Positions 25,519-33,430 of a stretch of 42,870 nucleotides of DNA are shown in pieces; the first letter of the stretch is position 1, and every line of letters starts with the position of its first letter. The position numbers and the translations under genes are program-made. The notes under the pieces are model-generated. The model saw nothing but the letters and a program-made list of their open reading frames with translations, was not told where the DNA came from and searched no databases. This DNA is from Chthonomonadales bacterium (lineage in GTDB: Bacteria > Armatimonadota > Chthonomonadetes > Chthonomonadales > CAJBBX01), in assembly GCA_020849275.1 (NCBI GenBank), contig JADLGO010000003.1:1-42870 (forward strand), read 5' to 3'.

Positions 25519-26189
25519 CCGGGGAGAAGATCGGCGAAGACGAAGCCGTCCCGCTCGACCACCTCGCCGGGCACGACGGCGATGGGGCCAGCGAACATCG
25601 GGCCGTCCCACACGAAGGTGTGGAACTCGCCCTGCTCGGCGCAGGGGTCGACATCCGGCGGGAGGTCGCCGAGGAAGGCGGCGTCGTAGGCGCGGCCGAC
25701 GAAGGCGGGGTCGAGGCGGCGCGGATCAACGCAGGTGACGTGGGCACGTAGGCCGCCGGCCACCATGTCGCGGGAGAGCTGGCGGGTGGGCAGGCCCCAG
25801 AGCGGGAAGAGTGGCTCGATGCCGGTTGGGGCCATGCGCTCCTCGCGGTAGCGGCGCACGTCCTCGAGGAAGAGGTCGCCGAAGGCGACGTGCGTGACGC
25901 GCAGGCGCTCGCGGGCCTCCGCGAGGGCGGCGCGCATGGCCTCCTCGTACTGCTCGTTGGAGCAGGGCCACGGCAGGGGAACTGCCAGAAGCGGCAGGCC
26001 GGTGGCGTCGGCCTGCGCCTGGACCAGGGCGCGGCGCACCGCGTGCATGGCGACGCGATCGAACGCCTCGTTGAACGTGGTGAGCAGGCCCACGACCGCG
26101 CCCGGCCCGGAGTCGCGCAGCCGGTACAGCGCCCATGCCGAGTCCTTGCCGCTGCTCCACGAGAGCAGGATTCGCCGCTCCCCTTCCAC
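25512..26189 (-). CDS. Dph6-like ATP pyrophosphatase (diphthine-ammonia ligase family)
   Basis: This 225-residue protein has the PP-loop ATP-binding motif SWSSGKDS (10-17) and the family's downstream motifs FNEAFDRVAMHAVRRALVQ, VAFGDLFLEDVRRYREE and FPLWGLPT. In eukaryotes Dph6 amidates diphthine on elongation factor 2; bacteria lack diphthamide, so the bacterial enzyme probably adenylates and amidates another carboxylate. The GTG at 26189 is chosen because AGGAGG lies 6 nt upstream and the PP-loop starts ten residues later. The C-terminus (EFHTFVWDGPMF) is also conserved in the family. Confidence 0.82.
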   Translation of the reverse strand: MEGERRILLSWSSGKDSAWALYRLRDSGPGAVVGLLTTFNEAFDRVAMHAVRRALVQAQADATGLPLLAVPLPWPCSNEQYEEAMRAALAEARERLRVTHVAFGDLFLEDVRRYREERMAPTGIEPLFPLWGLPTRQLSRDMVAGGLRAHVTCVDPRRLDPAFVGRAYDAAFLGDLPPDVDPCAEQGEFHTFVWDGPMFAGPIAVVPGEVVERDGFVFADLLPGP

Positions 26190-26283
26190 GCTCTCCTCCT
26201 CGGGGCGGCCGGTTGCCGCCCCCGCTAACAGGACGCCCCGTGCCGAGCGCGGCCGATCCGCGCCTTCGGTGAGCCTGGCGGGC

Positions 26284-26958
26284 TCATGGCGATCGCGAGG
26301 CGCGCGCGTGCAGCCAGGCTCCCAGGCCGTGCAGAAGCGCCCGCCGCCGGGGCTCGCCGATGTGCACCTTTCGGCGGTCGACCAGGCGACGCCAGATCGC
26401 CTCGCCCTCCTCGGGGTCGACCTCAAGGCCCAGATCGCGGAAGGCGCAGTGCACGCGGTCGAAGTGCTCCAGGAAGTGCGGGAAGAGCAGGAAGCGGAAG
26501 GGCACCTCCAGCTCCAGCATGGCCTCGACGCAGTCGGCCATGTCACGGCGGACGGTGTCCGGGCCGTCATGGTGGTGGCGCATCATGAGCATGCCAGGGA
26601 CGCGCCGCCGCGAGCGCAGGCAGAGTTCCGGGGTGCGATAGGTGTAGAGCACCGCAAGGTCCGGGTGCACGGCGTGCCAGGCGCGAAGCACGCCCGGATG
26701 GAAGGAGAAGCGCGGGTCTTTGAGCACCGCGCGGCGCACGGCGGCGATGCGCTCGCGAAACTCGTCGATGGGCGGCGGCTCCCCGGGGCTTGCTCGTAGA
26801 GCGGCCAGGAGCGCGTCGTTGATGCGCACGACGCGCTCGTCCTCCATCCCGGCATCGATCGGATCGCACCACGTTCCGCCCGGGTCGTAGCCCGACTGCT
26901 GACAGAAGCGGGCAAGGACGCTCGTGCCACTGCGTCCCGGACCGGTGATGATCAGCAC
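26284..26958 (-). CDS. Sulfotransferase-like P-loop protein
   Basis: This 224-residue protein opens with LIITGPGRSGTSVLARF, the 5'-phosphosulfate-binding P-loop of PAPS-dependent sulfotransferases. The 3'-phosphate-binding counterpart is probably VLYTYRTPELCLRSRRR (about 103-119), since sulfotransferases carry an R...S in this place. It could transfer sulfate to a carbohydrate or small molecule. The start is a GTG at 26958 with GGGGGAG 6 nt upstream. It lies 94 bases upstream of the Dph6-like gene on the same strand. Confidence 0.7.
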   Translation of the reverse strand: MLIITGPGRSGTSVLARFCQQSGYDPGGTWCDPIDAGMEDERVVRINDALLAALRASPGEPPPIDEFRERIAAVRRAVLKDPRFSFHPGVLRAWHAVHPDLAVLYTYRTPELCLRSRRRVPGMLMMRHHHDGPDTVRRDMADCVEAMLELEVPFRFLLFPHFLEHFDRVHCAFRDLGLEVDPEEGEAIWRRLVDRRKVHIGEPRRRALLHGLGAWLHARASRSP

Positions 26959-27049
26959 AGCGCTCCCCCTTTCCGCGGCGCGCGCGGCGGCACCCCCACT
27001 ATGTTGACCCTGTCAGGGGAGCGGTGGCAACGCCTGGATGGGAGGGTTC

Positions 27050-28204
27050 GTGCGGCGGGGTTTGGGCGAGCGGAGCCGTCCGGAGGATTCGGGCCGAGCG
27101 CGCGGGAATGGGTGGCACACAAGTCTCGCGCGCCGTGCGTGGAGGTGTGCCCTGGATCGCTCCTACTATCTTGACCTGGCGGCGTCCGGCCTTCGGATGC
27201 CCATCGGGACCGACCTGGTGCTGCGGGAGAGCCCGGCTGCCGAGGAGGTCGTGCTCGACGGCGACCGACTGGGCCGCACGGTGGAGGCCGCTGCGCGCCG
27301 ATTCGGGACGCCGATCGCGCTGCCCCTGATGGATCTGTCGATCGAGAAGGCCGTGCTGCTGCACGCGCTGGACGTGGCGGACCACCCCACCTACCACTTC
27401 TCGAAGCCCCCCTCCGCGGAGATCGTGGGGAGCATCCGCCGGCGGCTGGAGGAGCCCGCGACGCCCCGGCTACGGGCGAGCGTCGACGCGGTGGGCTACA
27501 TCGCGGAGCACACCGATCTGGTGCCGTGCGCAATGGCGATCGGGCCGTTCTCGCTGATGACGAAGCTGCTGGCCGACCCGATCACGCCGGTCTACCTGGC
27601 GGGCACGGGGGTGACGGCGGAGGAGGACGCCGACGTTCGCGCGGTCGAGGCCGCGTTGGAATTGGCGGACGAGGTGATCCTGCACTCCCTCTCGGCGCAG
27701 ATCCGGGCCGGCGCTCGGCTGGCGGTGATCGCCGAGCCGGCTGCCAACATGGTCTACTTCTCGCCGAGGCAGCTCGAGAAGGGGTCGGACATCTTCGAGC
27801 GCTACGCGATGCGCCACAACCGGCGCATCAAGGAGATGCTGGATCGGGCGGGCGTGGACCTGTTCTTCCACTGCTGCGGCGAGTTGACCGACGAGATGGT
27901 GCGGCAGTTCGGGGGCCTGGACCCGGTGGTACTGAGCCTGGGAGGCTCGCGCAACCTGTGGGAGGACGCGGCGCTGGTGCCGGACGACGTGGTGCTCTAC
28001 GGCAACCTGCCGTCGAAGCGCTTCTACTCGGACGACCTGACGGCGGAGGCGGTGGGGGCCATGGCCCGCGACATGCTGAGGCGGATGGGCGCGACCGGGC
28101 ATCCCTACATCCTGGGCACGGAGTGCGACGTGCTGAGCGTTCCGGGCCGGGCGGCGACGATCGCCAGCAAGGTGCGCGCATTCATGGAAGCGCCCCGGGG
28201 CTGA
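27050..28204 (+). CDS. Uroporphyrinogen-decarboxylase-family protein (methyltransferase-like)
   Basis: The protein belongs to the URO-D/MtaA-CmuA superfamily: ASGLRMPIGTDLVL near the N-terminus, CAMAIGPFSLMTKLLADP, NMVYFSPRQLEKGS, LFFHCCGEL and GTECDVLSVPG at the C-terminus. The His/Cys set (HCC and a late Cys) matches the zinc site of corrinoid-dependent methyltransferase members, so methyl transfer is likelier than haem synthesis. The start is uncertain. GTG 27050 has GGAGG only 4 nt upstream, ATG 27038 has no clear site, and CTG 27152 has GGAGG 6 nt upstream exactly where family conservation begins; the roughly 34 residues before it are Arg-rich and unlike the family. From CTG the protein would be 350 residues. 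Confidence 0.78.
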   Translation: MRRGLGERSRPEDSGRARGNGWHTSLARRAWRCALDRSYYLDLAASGLRMPIGTDLVLRESPAAEEVVLDGDRLGRTVEAAARRFGTPIALPLMDLSIEKAVLLHALDVADHPTYHFSKPPSAEIVGSIRRRLEEPATPRLRASVDAVGYIAEHTDLVPCAMAIGPFSLMTKLLADPITPVYLAGTGVTAEEDADVRAVEAALELADEVILHSLSAQIRAGARLAVIAEPAANMVYFSPRQLEKGSDIFERYAMRHNRRIKEMLDRAGVDLFFHCCGELTDEMVRQFGGLDPVVLSLGGSRNLWEDAALVPDDVVLYGNLPSKRFYSDDLTAEAVGAMARDMLRRMGATGHPYILGTECDVLSVPGRAATIASKVRAFMEAPRG

Positions 28205-28227
28205 CGGGCGCGTGGCCGCCGCGGGTT

Positions 28228-28253
28228 CGAGGTCGCCCCCGGGGGCGGCCTCG
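28228..28253. terminator. Hairpin between convergent genes
   Basis: The arms 28228-28240 and 28241-28253 are complementary apart from one mismatch and lie in the 56-base gap between the stops of the URO-D gene (+) and the histidine kinase (-). A shared bidirectional terminator is likely from its position, although there is no T tract. Confidence 0.5.
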
Positions 28254-28260
28254 CGGCGCG

Positions 28261-29847
28261 TCAGGCCGGAGGGGCCGCGTCTTCTCCGTCGCCCTCGCTG
28301 ACGGGGAAGGAGACGACGACGCGGGCGCCGCCCTCGGGGCGGTTCTCGACGGCGAACGAGCCGCCCAGGTCCCAACTGCTGAGGCTATCGATCAACTCGA
28401 AGCCCGTGGAGCCGCGCCTTCGCGGGTCAAACTCGGGCGGAAAGCCAGGACCGGAGTCGGTGACCTCCAGGCGGGCGGCGGGGCCGCAGACGGTTAGCGA
28501 GAGAGCGATCTGGCCGCGGCCGTGCTTGGCGGCGTTGGAGAGGAGCTCGTTGACGAGCACGGCGAGCGCCGTGGCCTGGCGGACCGGCAGGCGCAGGTCG
28601 TCGACGTGGAAGCGCACGTCGGCGTCGCCGACGATGCCCTGCAGGAGCGGGCGGAGCTTGTCGATGGCCTCGCGGGCGTGCAGCACCTCGACGCCCTTTC
28701 GCTCCCTGGACTGGTGGGTGAGGATGTCGTGGATGGCGGCGAGCGAGCGGATGTGGTGACCGATGCGGCGCAACTCGTCCATCCGAACCATCTCGGCGCC
28801 AGAGAGCACATGCAGGTCCAGGAGGGCGGCGATCACCTGAAGGTTGTTCTTGACGCGGTGGTGCGTCTCGTACATGGTGCGGCGCAGGCGCTCGTTGAGG
28901 GCCTCGATGTGCTCCTTGTTGCGGAGCAGGGCTACCTCGGCGCGCTTGTAGGCGGTGATGTCGGCCAGGGTAACGACGCATCCGAGCACGCCCTCCTCCT
29001 GGCTGCGGAGTGGTCCAGCGGTGATCAGGACGTCGACGGTGCGGCCATCCCGTCGAACGAAGCGGCCCTCGACGCCGGTGAGCGTCTCGCCGCGCAGGGC
29101 GGCGGCCACGACGACCGGGCCGGGGGCCTCGGCGCCGGGCTCCTCGTTCTCGCGGACGGCGCGCGTGAGGACGAGGGGAAAGGCGTCGGCGAGCGGCTGG
29201 AAGAGGGGGTTGTGGCCGCAGAGGCGCGTGGCCGCGGCGCTCGCGCGCACGATGCGCCCCCCGGCGTCGCAGACCACGATCGCCTCGGCGGCGTTCTCGA
29301 GGATGGAGCGAGCGAGTCGCTCCTGCGCCAGGATCTCCTCGCCGCGCTTCTGCTGGGTGAGGTCGGTGACGACCAGGCAAGCCTGCTCACCGCCGGACCC
29401 GTCCAGCGGGCTGATGGCGATGTAGACGGGCACGAGCGTGCCGTCGAGCGCGCGCAGGCGCATCTCGGCCTCGGCGGGGGCCAGGCATCCCTCCTCGAGC
29501 ACCGACTGGAAGAGGTCGGCGGCGGTGGAAGGGACGTAGGGCCGGATGGAGGAGGCGAGGAGGCGCTCGTGGGGAGCGCGCAGGGTCTCCGCGAGTCGGC
29601 GGTTCGCGTAGAGGATCAGGCCCTCGGCGGAGATGGTGGCCGCGCCCTGCTGCATCTGCTCGATGAGGGCGCGGTAGGGCTGCTCGGCGCCGTGGAGCGC
29701 GTGGGCGCGCTCGCCGAGGGGGCGGAAGGACATAGCGTCGCGGGCGCCCTCGCGAATGGCGTCGAGGATGGCCTCCGTCTCCGCCAGGCGGCGGCGGAGG
29801 TCGGCCATGTCGGTGGCGGGGTGATCGCCGGTCTGCGGTTCGCTCAT
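28261..29847 (-). CDS. PAS-domain sensor histidine kinase (HisKA_2 type)
   Basis: This 528-residue protein has a short N-terminal helical segment, PAS domains at about 55-175 and 180-315 (ending in VVTDLTQQKR and VTLADITAYKRAE), an H-box of the HisKA_2 class (THHRVKNNLQVIAALL, phospho-acceptor H330) and a HATPase_c domain with N-box LVNELLSNAAKHG and G1 box DSGPGFP. There is no transmembrane segment, so it senses a cytoplasmic signal. Kinases of this class act in light, stress or general-stress phosphorelays. No response regulator is adjacent. The start at 29847 is taken from the conserved beginning MSEPQTGD; in-frame upstream sequence is atypical. Confidence 0.87.
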   Translation of the reverse strand: MSEPQTGDHPATDMADLRRRLAETEAILDAIREGARDAMSFRPLGERAHALHGAEQPYRALIEQMQQGAATISAEGLILYANRRLAETLRAPHERLLASSIRPYVPSTAADLFQSVLEEGCLAPAEAEMRLRALDGTLVPVYIAISPLDGSGGEQACLVVTDLTQQKRGEEILAQERLARSILENAAEAIVVCDAGGRIVRASAAATRLCGHNPLFQPLADAFPLVLTRAVRENEEPGAEAPGPVVVAAALRGETLTGVEGRFVRRDGRTVDVLITAGPLRSQEEGVLGCVVTLADITAYKRAEVALLRNKEHIEALNERLRRTMYETHHRVKNNLQVIAALLDLHVLSGAEMVRMDELRRIGHHIRSLAAIHDILTHQSRERKGVEVLHAREAIDKLRPLLQGIVGDADVRFHVDDLRLPVRQATALAVLVNELLSNAAKHGRGQIALSLTVCGPAARLEVTDSGPGFPPEFDPRRRGSTGFELIDSLSSWDLGGSFAVENRPEGGARVVVSFPVSEGDGEDAAPPA

Positions 29848-30432
29848 CAAGGAGCTCCCGTTCGCCGCGCGTTGGCCGCGTGGCAGGCATCGGGGTCGGA
29901 TGCCGGGGCAGGTCATGGCACGTTCGACGGCTCGCGGCGCTCGTTTGTGCGCCCGGGCGCTGCCTGTTGCGCCGATCGGGCTCGGGGCGCTGCCAACGAC
30001 GCGCTGGTCCAGACGATGGCCGATGGCGTGCCCGACGGCGCCGGGCTCCCGGGCGGTGCCGTATCGGGTCATTCTACCCCGCGTGGCCCCGCGAGGCTCG
30101 ATCTACCCGGAACAGACCTAGCGACCGTGCGAGGCGCGCGCGCGTTACCAACCCTATCAGCCTGGCTGCGACAAGTCAAGGCCGACGAGCGTCCGCTACC
30201 GGTTCGACGAGGCGTCGATGGGCTTGCCGGAGGGCGGCGAGGCGATGCGGCCGCGGCGCTCTGGAGGGCCGCCCTCGCGCTATGGTACGAAGTAAAGTAC
30301 GATGTTCTGAAGGGATGCTCCTCCCGCCGGACGCCATTCGTATGGGCTCCTGGTGGGTGATGGGCGCAAGGAGGACACGATCCGGCGCGCGCCGTATAGG
30401 GGAGCGGCTACCCGGCCGCTCGAGGAGCCTCC
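29848..30432. other. 585-base divergent intergenic region
   Basis: This gap separates the histidine kinase (-) from ParA (+). I see no gene, tRNA or attachment core. Near its right end is an AT-richer patch with a 6-nt direct repeat GTACGA at 30285-30290 and 30297-30302, about 130 bases before ParA, which could be part of a promoter or operator. Confidence 0.55.
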
Positions 30433-31218
30433 ATGATCACCGTGTCCGTCGTCAACCAGAAGGGCGGGGTCGCGAAAACGACCACGTGCGCCAACCTGGG
30501 CGCCTGCCTGGCCGCCCGCGGCTATCGGGTGCTGCTCGTGGACCTGGACCCGCAGGCCAACCTGACCCTGGGGATGGGAGCGGGCACCGCGGATCTGCCG
30601 CACGGTCTGCCCGACGTGCTGCTGGATTGGGAGAGTTGCCCTCTGTCGCCCGTGCTGCGGCGCGTGGGCGAGACGACGCTCTACGTGGCTCCGGGCGGCA
30701 TGGAGCTGGCGCGCGCGGAGGCGATGCTGCTGCCGCTGGGCGGATCGGCCTATCGGTTGCGCCACGCTCTGGAAGACCTGGCCGCCGTGCGCCCCTTCGA
30801 CTGGGTGCTGATCGACTGTCCCCCCTCGCTCGGACGGCTGACGCAGAACGCCATCGTGGCCAGCACGCACCTGCTGATCCCGACCGAGCCCAAGTTCTAC
30901 GCCTTTCAGGGGATGGACACGCTCAACCGCATGATCGTCGACCTGACGAAAGATCTGCGCTTCGGCGTGGAGTTGCTCGGGGTGCTGCTGACGATGTACG
31001 AGAAGGGCACGCGGCTGCACCGTGGCATCGCCGAGGAGATCCGCACTCGCTTCGGCCGCCGCGTCTTCGACACCGTGATCTACCGGACGGTGCGGCTGTC
31101 GGAGGCGGAGGTGGAGGGCAAGCCGATCATCGCCTTCGACCGTCGCTCGCGGGGTGCGCAGAACTACGAGGCGCTGACGGACGAGGTGATCGCGAGGGTG
31201 GGGCAGCCAGCAAAATAG
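30433..31218 (+). CDS. parA: ParA/Soj-type ATPase (solitary)
   Basis: This 261-residue protein is a ParA-family ATPase: deviant Walker A NQKGGVAKTTTCANLGACLA (lysines at 10 and 15), the DLDPQANLTLGMG motif (38 onward), Walker B-type WVLIDCPPSLG (about 120-130) and the C-terminal GVLLTMYEKGT region. These ATPases move DNA or large protein assemblies along the nucleoid, normally with a ParB partner bound to a centromere site. No ParB gene is adjacent. It has no N-terminal HTH domain, so it is of the chromosomal/Soj or orphan type rather than the P1 plasmid type. GAGGAG precedes the ATG. The DUF3467 gene and then viral packaging genes follow. Confidence 0.9.
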   Translation: MITVSVVNQKGGVAKTTTCANLGACLAARGYRVLLVDLDPQANLTLGMGAGTADLPHGLPDVLLDWESCPLSPVLRRVGETTLYVAPGGMELARAEAMLLPLGGSAYRLRHALEDLAAVRPFDWVLIDCPPSLGRLTQNAIVASTHLLIPTEPKFYAFQGMDTLNRMIVDLTKDLRFGVELLGVLLTMYEKGTRLHRGIAEEIRTRFGRRVFDTVIYRTVRLSEAEVEGKPIIAFDRRSRGAQNYEALTDEVIARVGQPAK

Positions 31219-31243
31219 TCGACATCCTTCTACATCTGCTCTA

Positions 31244-31272
31244 GTGAACCATGCGTCCCGGCGCTCTATAGT
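31244..31272 (+). promoter_or_regulatory. Possible sigma70-type promoter before the DUF3467 gene
   Basis: TATAGT at 31267-31272 matches five of six -10 consensus bases. GTGAAC at 31244-31249, with 17 nt between, is a weak -35. It lies in the 110-base gap after ParA and would start transcription about 50 bases before the GTG at 31329. Prediction from sequence only. Confidence 0.35.
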
Positions 31273-31328
31273 CGAGGGCTCCGGCCGGGCGGCTGGGCTG
31301 CCAGGCGCCAGTTCGGGGAGGTCGAGCC

Positions 31329-31610
31329 GTGGAACTCGAGGAGATGGTGCGCATTCCGGAGTACTACACGGACTCCGTGAACTTCATGACGAACCTGTAC
31401 GGCTTCACGCTGGATTTCGCGGTGATGGACGCTCAGGAGCAGCCGCCGCGCTCGCAGGTGCGCGTTCGCATGAGCCCACAGCACGCCAAGATCATGAGCC
31501 TGCTGCTGCGCAAGAACGTGCAGGAGTACGAGCGGCGCATCGGCACGATCATCCTGCCCGAGCAGCTCTACCGTGATCTGGGGATCACGGACGACATGGC
31601 CGACGAGTAG
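31329..31610 (+). CDS. DUF3467-family small protein
   Basis: This 93-residue protein matches the DUF3467 pattern: YTDSVNFMTNLYGFTLDF near the N-terminus, then a MSPQHAKIMSLLLRKNVQEYE helix and the ending typical of the family. Members are about 90 residues, widespread in bacteria and of unknown function. The GTG at 31329 has GGGGAGG about 7 nt upstream. It sits between ParA and the small terminase and is followed by a strong hairpin, so it may be transcribed separately from the packaging genes. Confidence 0.82.
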   Translation: MELEEMVRIPEYYTDSVNFMTNLYGFTLDFAVMDAQEQPPRSQVRVRMSPQHAKIMSLLLRKNVQEYERRIGTIILPEQLYRDLGITDDMADE

Positions 31611-31639
31611 CGTCCGGGCGCCGCGCGCGGGACGTTGGC

Positions 31640-31673
31640 GGGGGGCCGCCTTCCTCGTGGAAGGCGGCCCCCC
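31640..31673 (+). terminator. Perfect 15-bp hairpin after the DUF3467 gene
   Basis: The arms 31640-31654 and 31659-31673 are perfectly complementary around a TCGT loop. The hairpin lies 29 bases after the DUF3467 stop and 38 bases before the small-terminase start. No T tract follows (GCTTGCGTGT). It is likely to terminate or attenuate transcription between the ParA/DUF3467 unit and the capsid cassette. Confidence 0.6.
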
Positions 31674-31710
31674 GCTTGCGTGTGGAGCCGGGCGACGGAG
31701 GTGGGCGGGC

Positions 31711-32136
31711 ATGGGCACCGACTGGGAGCCGCGCCTGCTGGAGGCGCTGCGGCGCACGGGCAGCGTGCGGCTGGCGGCACGGGAGGCGGGCGTGGCGCCG
31801 GAGGCGGTGACGCGGCGCGAGCGGCGGCGGCCGGCATTCGGGCGCGCGGTTGCCGAGGCGATCGCCGAGGCGGTGGACGCGCTGGAGGCCGAGGCGCGGC
31901 GCCGCGCCGTGGAGGGCGTCGCCCGCCCGGTCTACTACGCGGGACAGGAGTGCGGGGAGGTGCGCCACTACAGCGACGCGCTGCTGCTGGCGCTGCTGCG
32001 GGCGGGCCGACCGGAGCGCTTCGGGCGGCCAGCGATCGGCGGGCCGGCGCAGGAGCGCGGGCTGCTTGCGGCGATGCCGACGCTGAGGGTGCGCCCGGTG
32101 GAGGCGGGCGAGGAGCAAGATGCCGACGGCGGGTAG
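31711..32136 (+). CDS. Phage small terminase-like HTH protein
   Basis: This 141-residue protein has a helix-turn-helix at about residues 5-35 (LLEALRRTGSVRLAAREAGV then AVTRRERRRPAFG), followed by long charged helices, the layout of TerS proteins that recognise viral DNA and recruit the large subunit. Its location immediately before the large terminase, with a 17-nt overlap, supports this. GGAGGTG lies 8 nt upstream of the ATG. Sequence conservation in TerS is low, so the call rests on the HTH and the gene order. Confidence 0.72.
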   Translation: MGTDWEPRLLEALRRTGSVRLAAREAGVAPEAVTRRERRRPAFGRAVAEAIAEAVDALEAEARRRAVEGVARPVYYAGQECGEVRHYSDALLLALLRAGRPERFGRPAIGGPAQERGLLAAMPTLRVRPVEAGEEQDADGG

Positions 32137-33430
32137 GCTCTGGTCGCGCGGGGCCGAGGGCGTGGAGGTCCGCTTCCACTCGGGCCAGCGACGGGCGTGG
32201 GAGAGCCGGAAGCGCTTCGTGTTCGTGGTGGCGGGGACCCAGTCCGGGAAGACTTCGTGGGGGCCGTGGTGGCTGTGGCGCGAGATCTACGGCCTGCCCG
32301 GCCACCCGGGGCGCGGGCCGGGCGACTACCTGGCCGTGACGGCGACCTACGACCTGTTCAAGCTCAAGATGCTCCCGGCGCTGCGCGAGTGCTTCGAGGA
32401 GGCGATGGGATCCGGGCGGTGGCGCGCGACCGAGCGCGCGATCGAGTTGGCGGACCCGGCGACGCGGGAGTTGCGCGGCGAGCGCGGGCGCGCGCCCTGG
32501 GGCCGCATCCTGCTGCGGTCGGCGGCGGCCGGCGCCGGGTTGGAGAGCGCGACGGCGCGGGCGGCATGGCTGGACGAGTGCGGCCAGGACGGCTTTCGGC
32601 TGGAGACCTGGGAGGCGGTGCTGCGCCGGCTCTCGCTGGCGCAGGGGCGGGCGCTGGGCACCACCACGCCCTACAACATGGGCTGGCTGAAGACGGAGGT
32701 GTTCGAGCGATGGCGCGCCGGCGATCCCCGGTTCGACGTGATCCGGTTCCACTCCACCGAGAACCCGGCGTTCCCGCGCGCGGAGTATGAGCGGGCGCGC
32801 GAGACGATGCCGGCCTGGCGCTTCCGCATGTTCTACCAGGGCGAGCTTGCCCGGCCGGAGGGGCTCGTGTACGACTGCTTCGACGAGGCGGCGCAGTCCG
32901 CGCCGGAGCGGCGGCCGCCGCCCGAGTGGCCCCGTTGGGTGGGGGTTGACTTTGGGGCGGTGAACACGGCCCTGGTCTGGGTGGCGGAGGATCTGGCCTG
33001 CGGGCGGTGCGAGGTCTACCGCGAGTCGCTGGAGGGCGGGCTGAGCACTCCAGAGCACGCCCGACGTGCGCTGGCGGAGGCTGCCGGGGTGAACGTGGCG
33101 GCCTTCGTGGGGGGAGCGCCGGGCGAGGAGCAGCAGCGGATGGACTGGGCGCGGGCGGGCGTACCGGTGCGGCGCCCGCCTGTGCGCGACGTGGAGGCCG
33201 GCATCGATCGGGTTACGGAGCTCCTGCGGACCCGGCGGCTGTTCGTGCAGCGCTCGTGCCGCGGGCTGCTGGAGGAGATGGGCTCCTACCGGCGGCGCCT
33301 GGATGCGGCGGGGCATCCGACGGACGACATCGAGGAGAGGGCGCGTTTCCACCGGCTGGACGCCCTGCGCTACGCCGTGTGCGGGATGCTCGGCGGGCGC
33401 GTGACGATGACGGAGGGATGGTTGCGATGA
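32120..33430 (+). CDS. Phage terminase large subunit
   Basis: This 436-residue protein is a DNA-packaging motor. The ATPase domain has Walker A AGTQSGKT (38-45), Walker B AAWLDECG (148-155) and the coupling motif GTTTP (180-184). The nuclease domain (RNase H fold) starts with VGVDFGAVN, where D277 is a metal ligand, and its other acidic residues lie around D402-D403 and D414 (TDDIEERARFHRLDALRYA). All expected catalytic residues are present, so packaging could be functional. It starts inside the small-terminase gene with GAGGAG a few bases upstream, and its stop overlaps the portal start (ATGA). Confidence 0.93.
   Translation: MPTAGRLWSRGAEGVEVRFHSGQRRAWESRKRFVFVVAGTQSGKTSWGPWWLWREIYGLPGHPGRGPGDYLAVTATYDLFKLKMLPALRECFEEAMGSGRWRATERAIELADPATRELRGERGRAPWGRILLRSAAAGAGLESATARAAWLDECGQDGFRLETWEAVLRRLSLAQGRALGTTTPYNMGWLKTEVFERWRAGDPRFDVIRFHSTENPAFPRAEYERARETMPAWRFRMFYQGELARPEGLVYDCFDEAAQSAPERRPPPEWPRWVGVDFGAVNTALVWVAEDLACGRCEVYRESLEGGLSTPEHARRALAEAAGVNVAAFVGGAPGEEQQRMDWARAGVPVRRPPVRDVEAGIDRVTELLRTRRLFVQRSCRGLLEEMGSYRRRLDAAGHPTDDIEERARFHRLDALRYAVCGMLGGRVTMTEGWLR

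Noticed and set aside
27108-27185. Alternative ATG at 27108 as start for the URO-D gene
   Set aside because: It is in another frame (MGGTQVSRAVRGG) and does not lead into the conserved URO-D sequence.
30285-30302. ParB-binding (parS) site upstream of ParA
   Set aside because: The patch has a GTACGA direct repeat but not the TGTTTCACGTGAAACA-type palindrome; it is too short to call.
29848-30432. tRNA gene or attachment site at the left edge of the viral cassette
   Set aside because: No cloverleaf or TTCGAATC-like T-arm could be traced here, and I found no direct repeat shared with the right edge near 39.45-39.6 kb.
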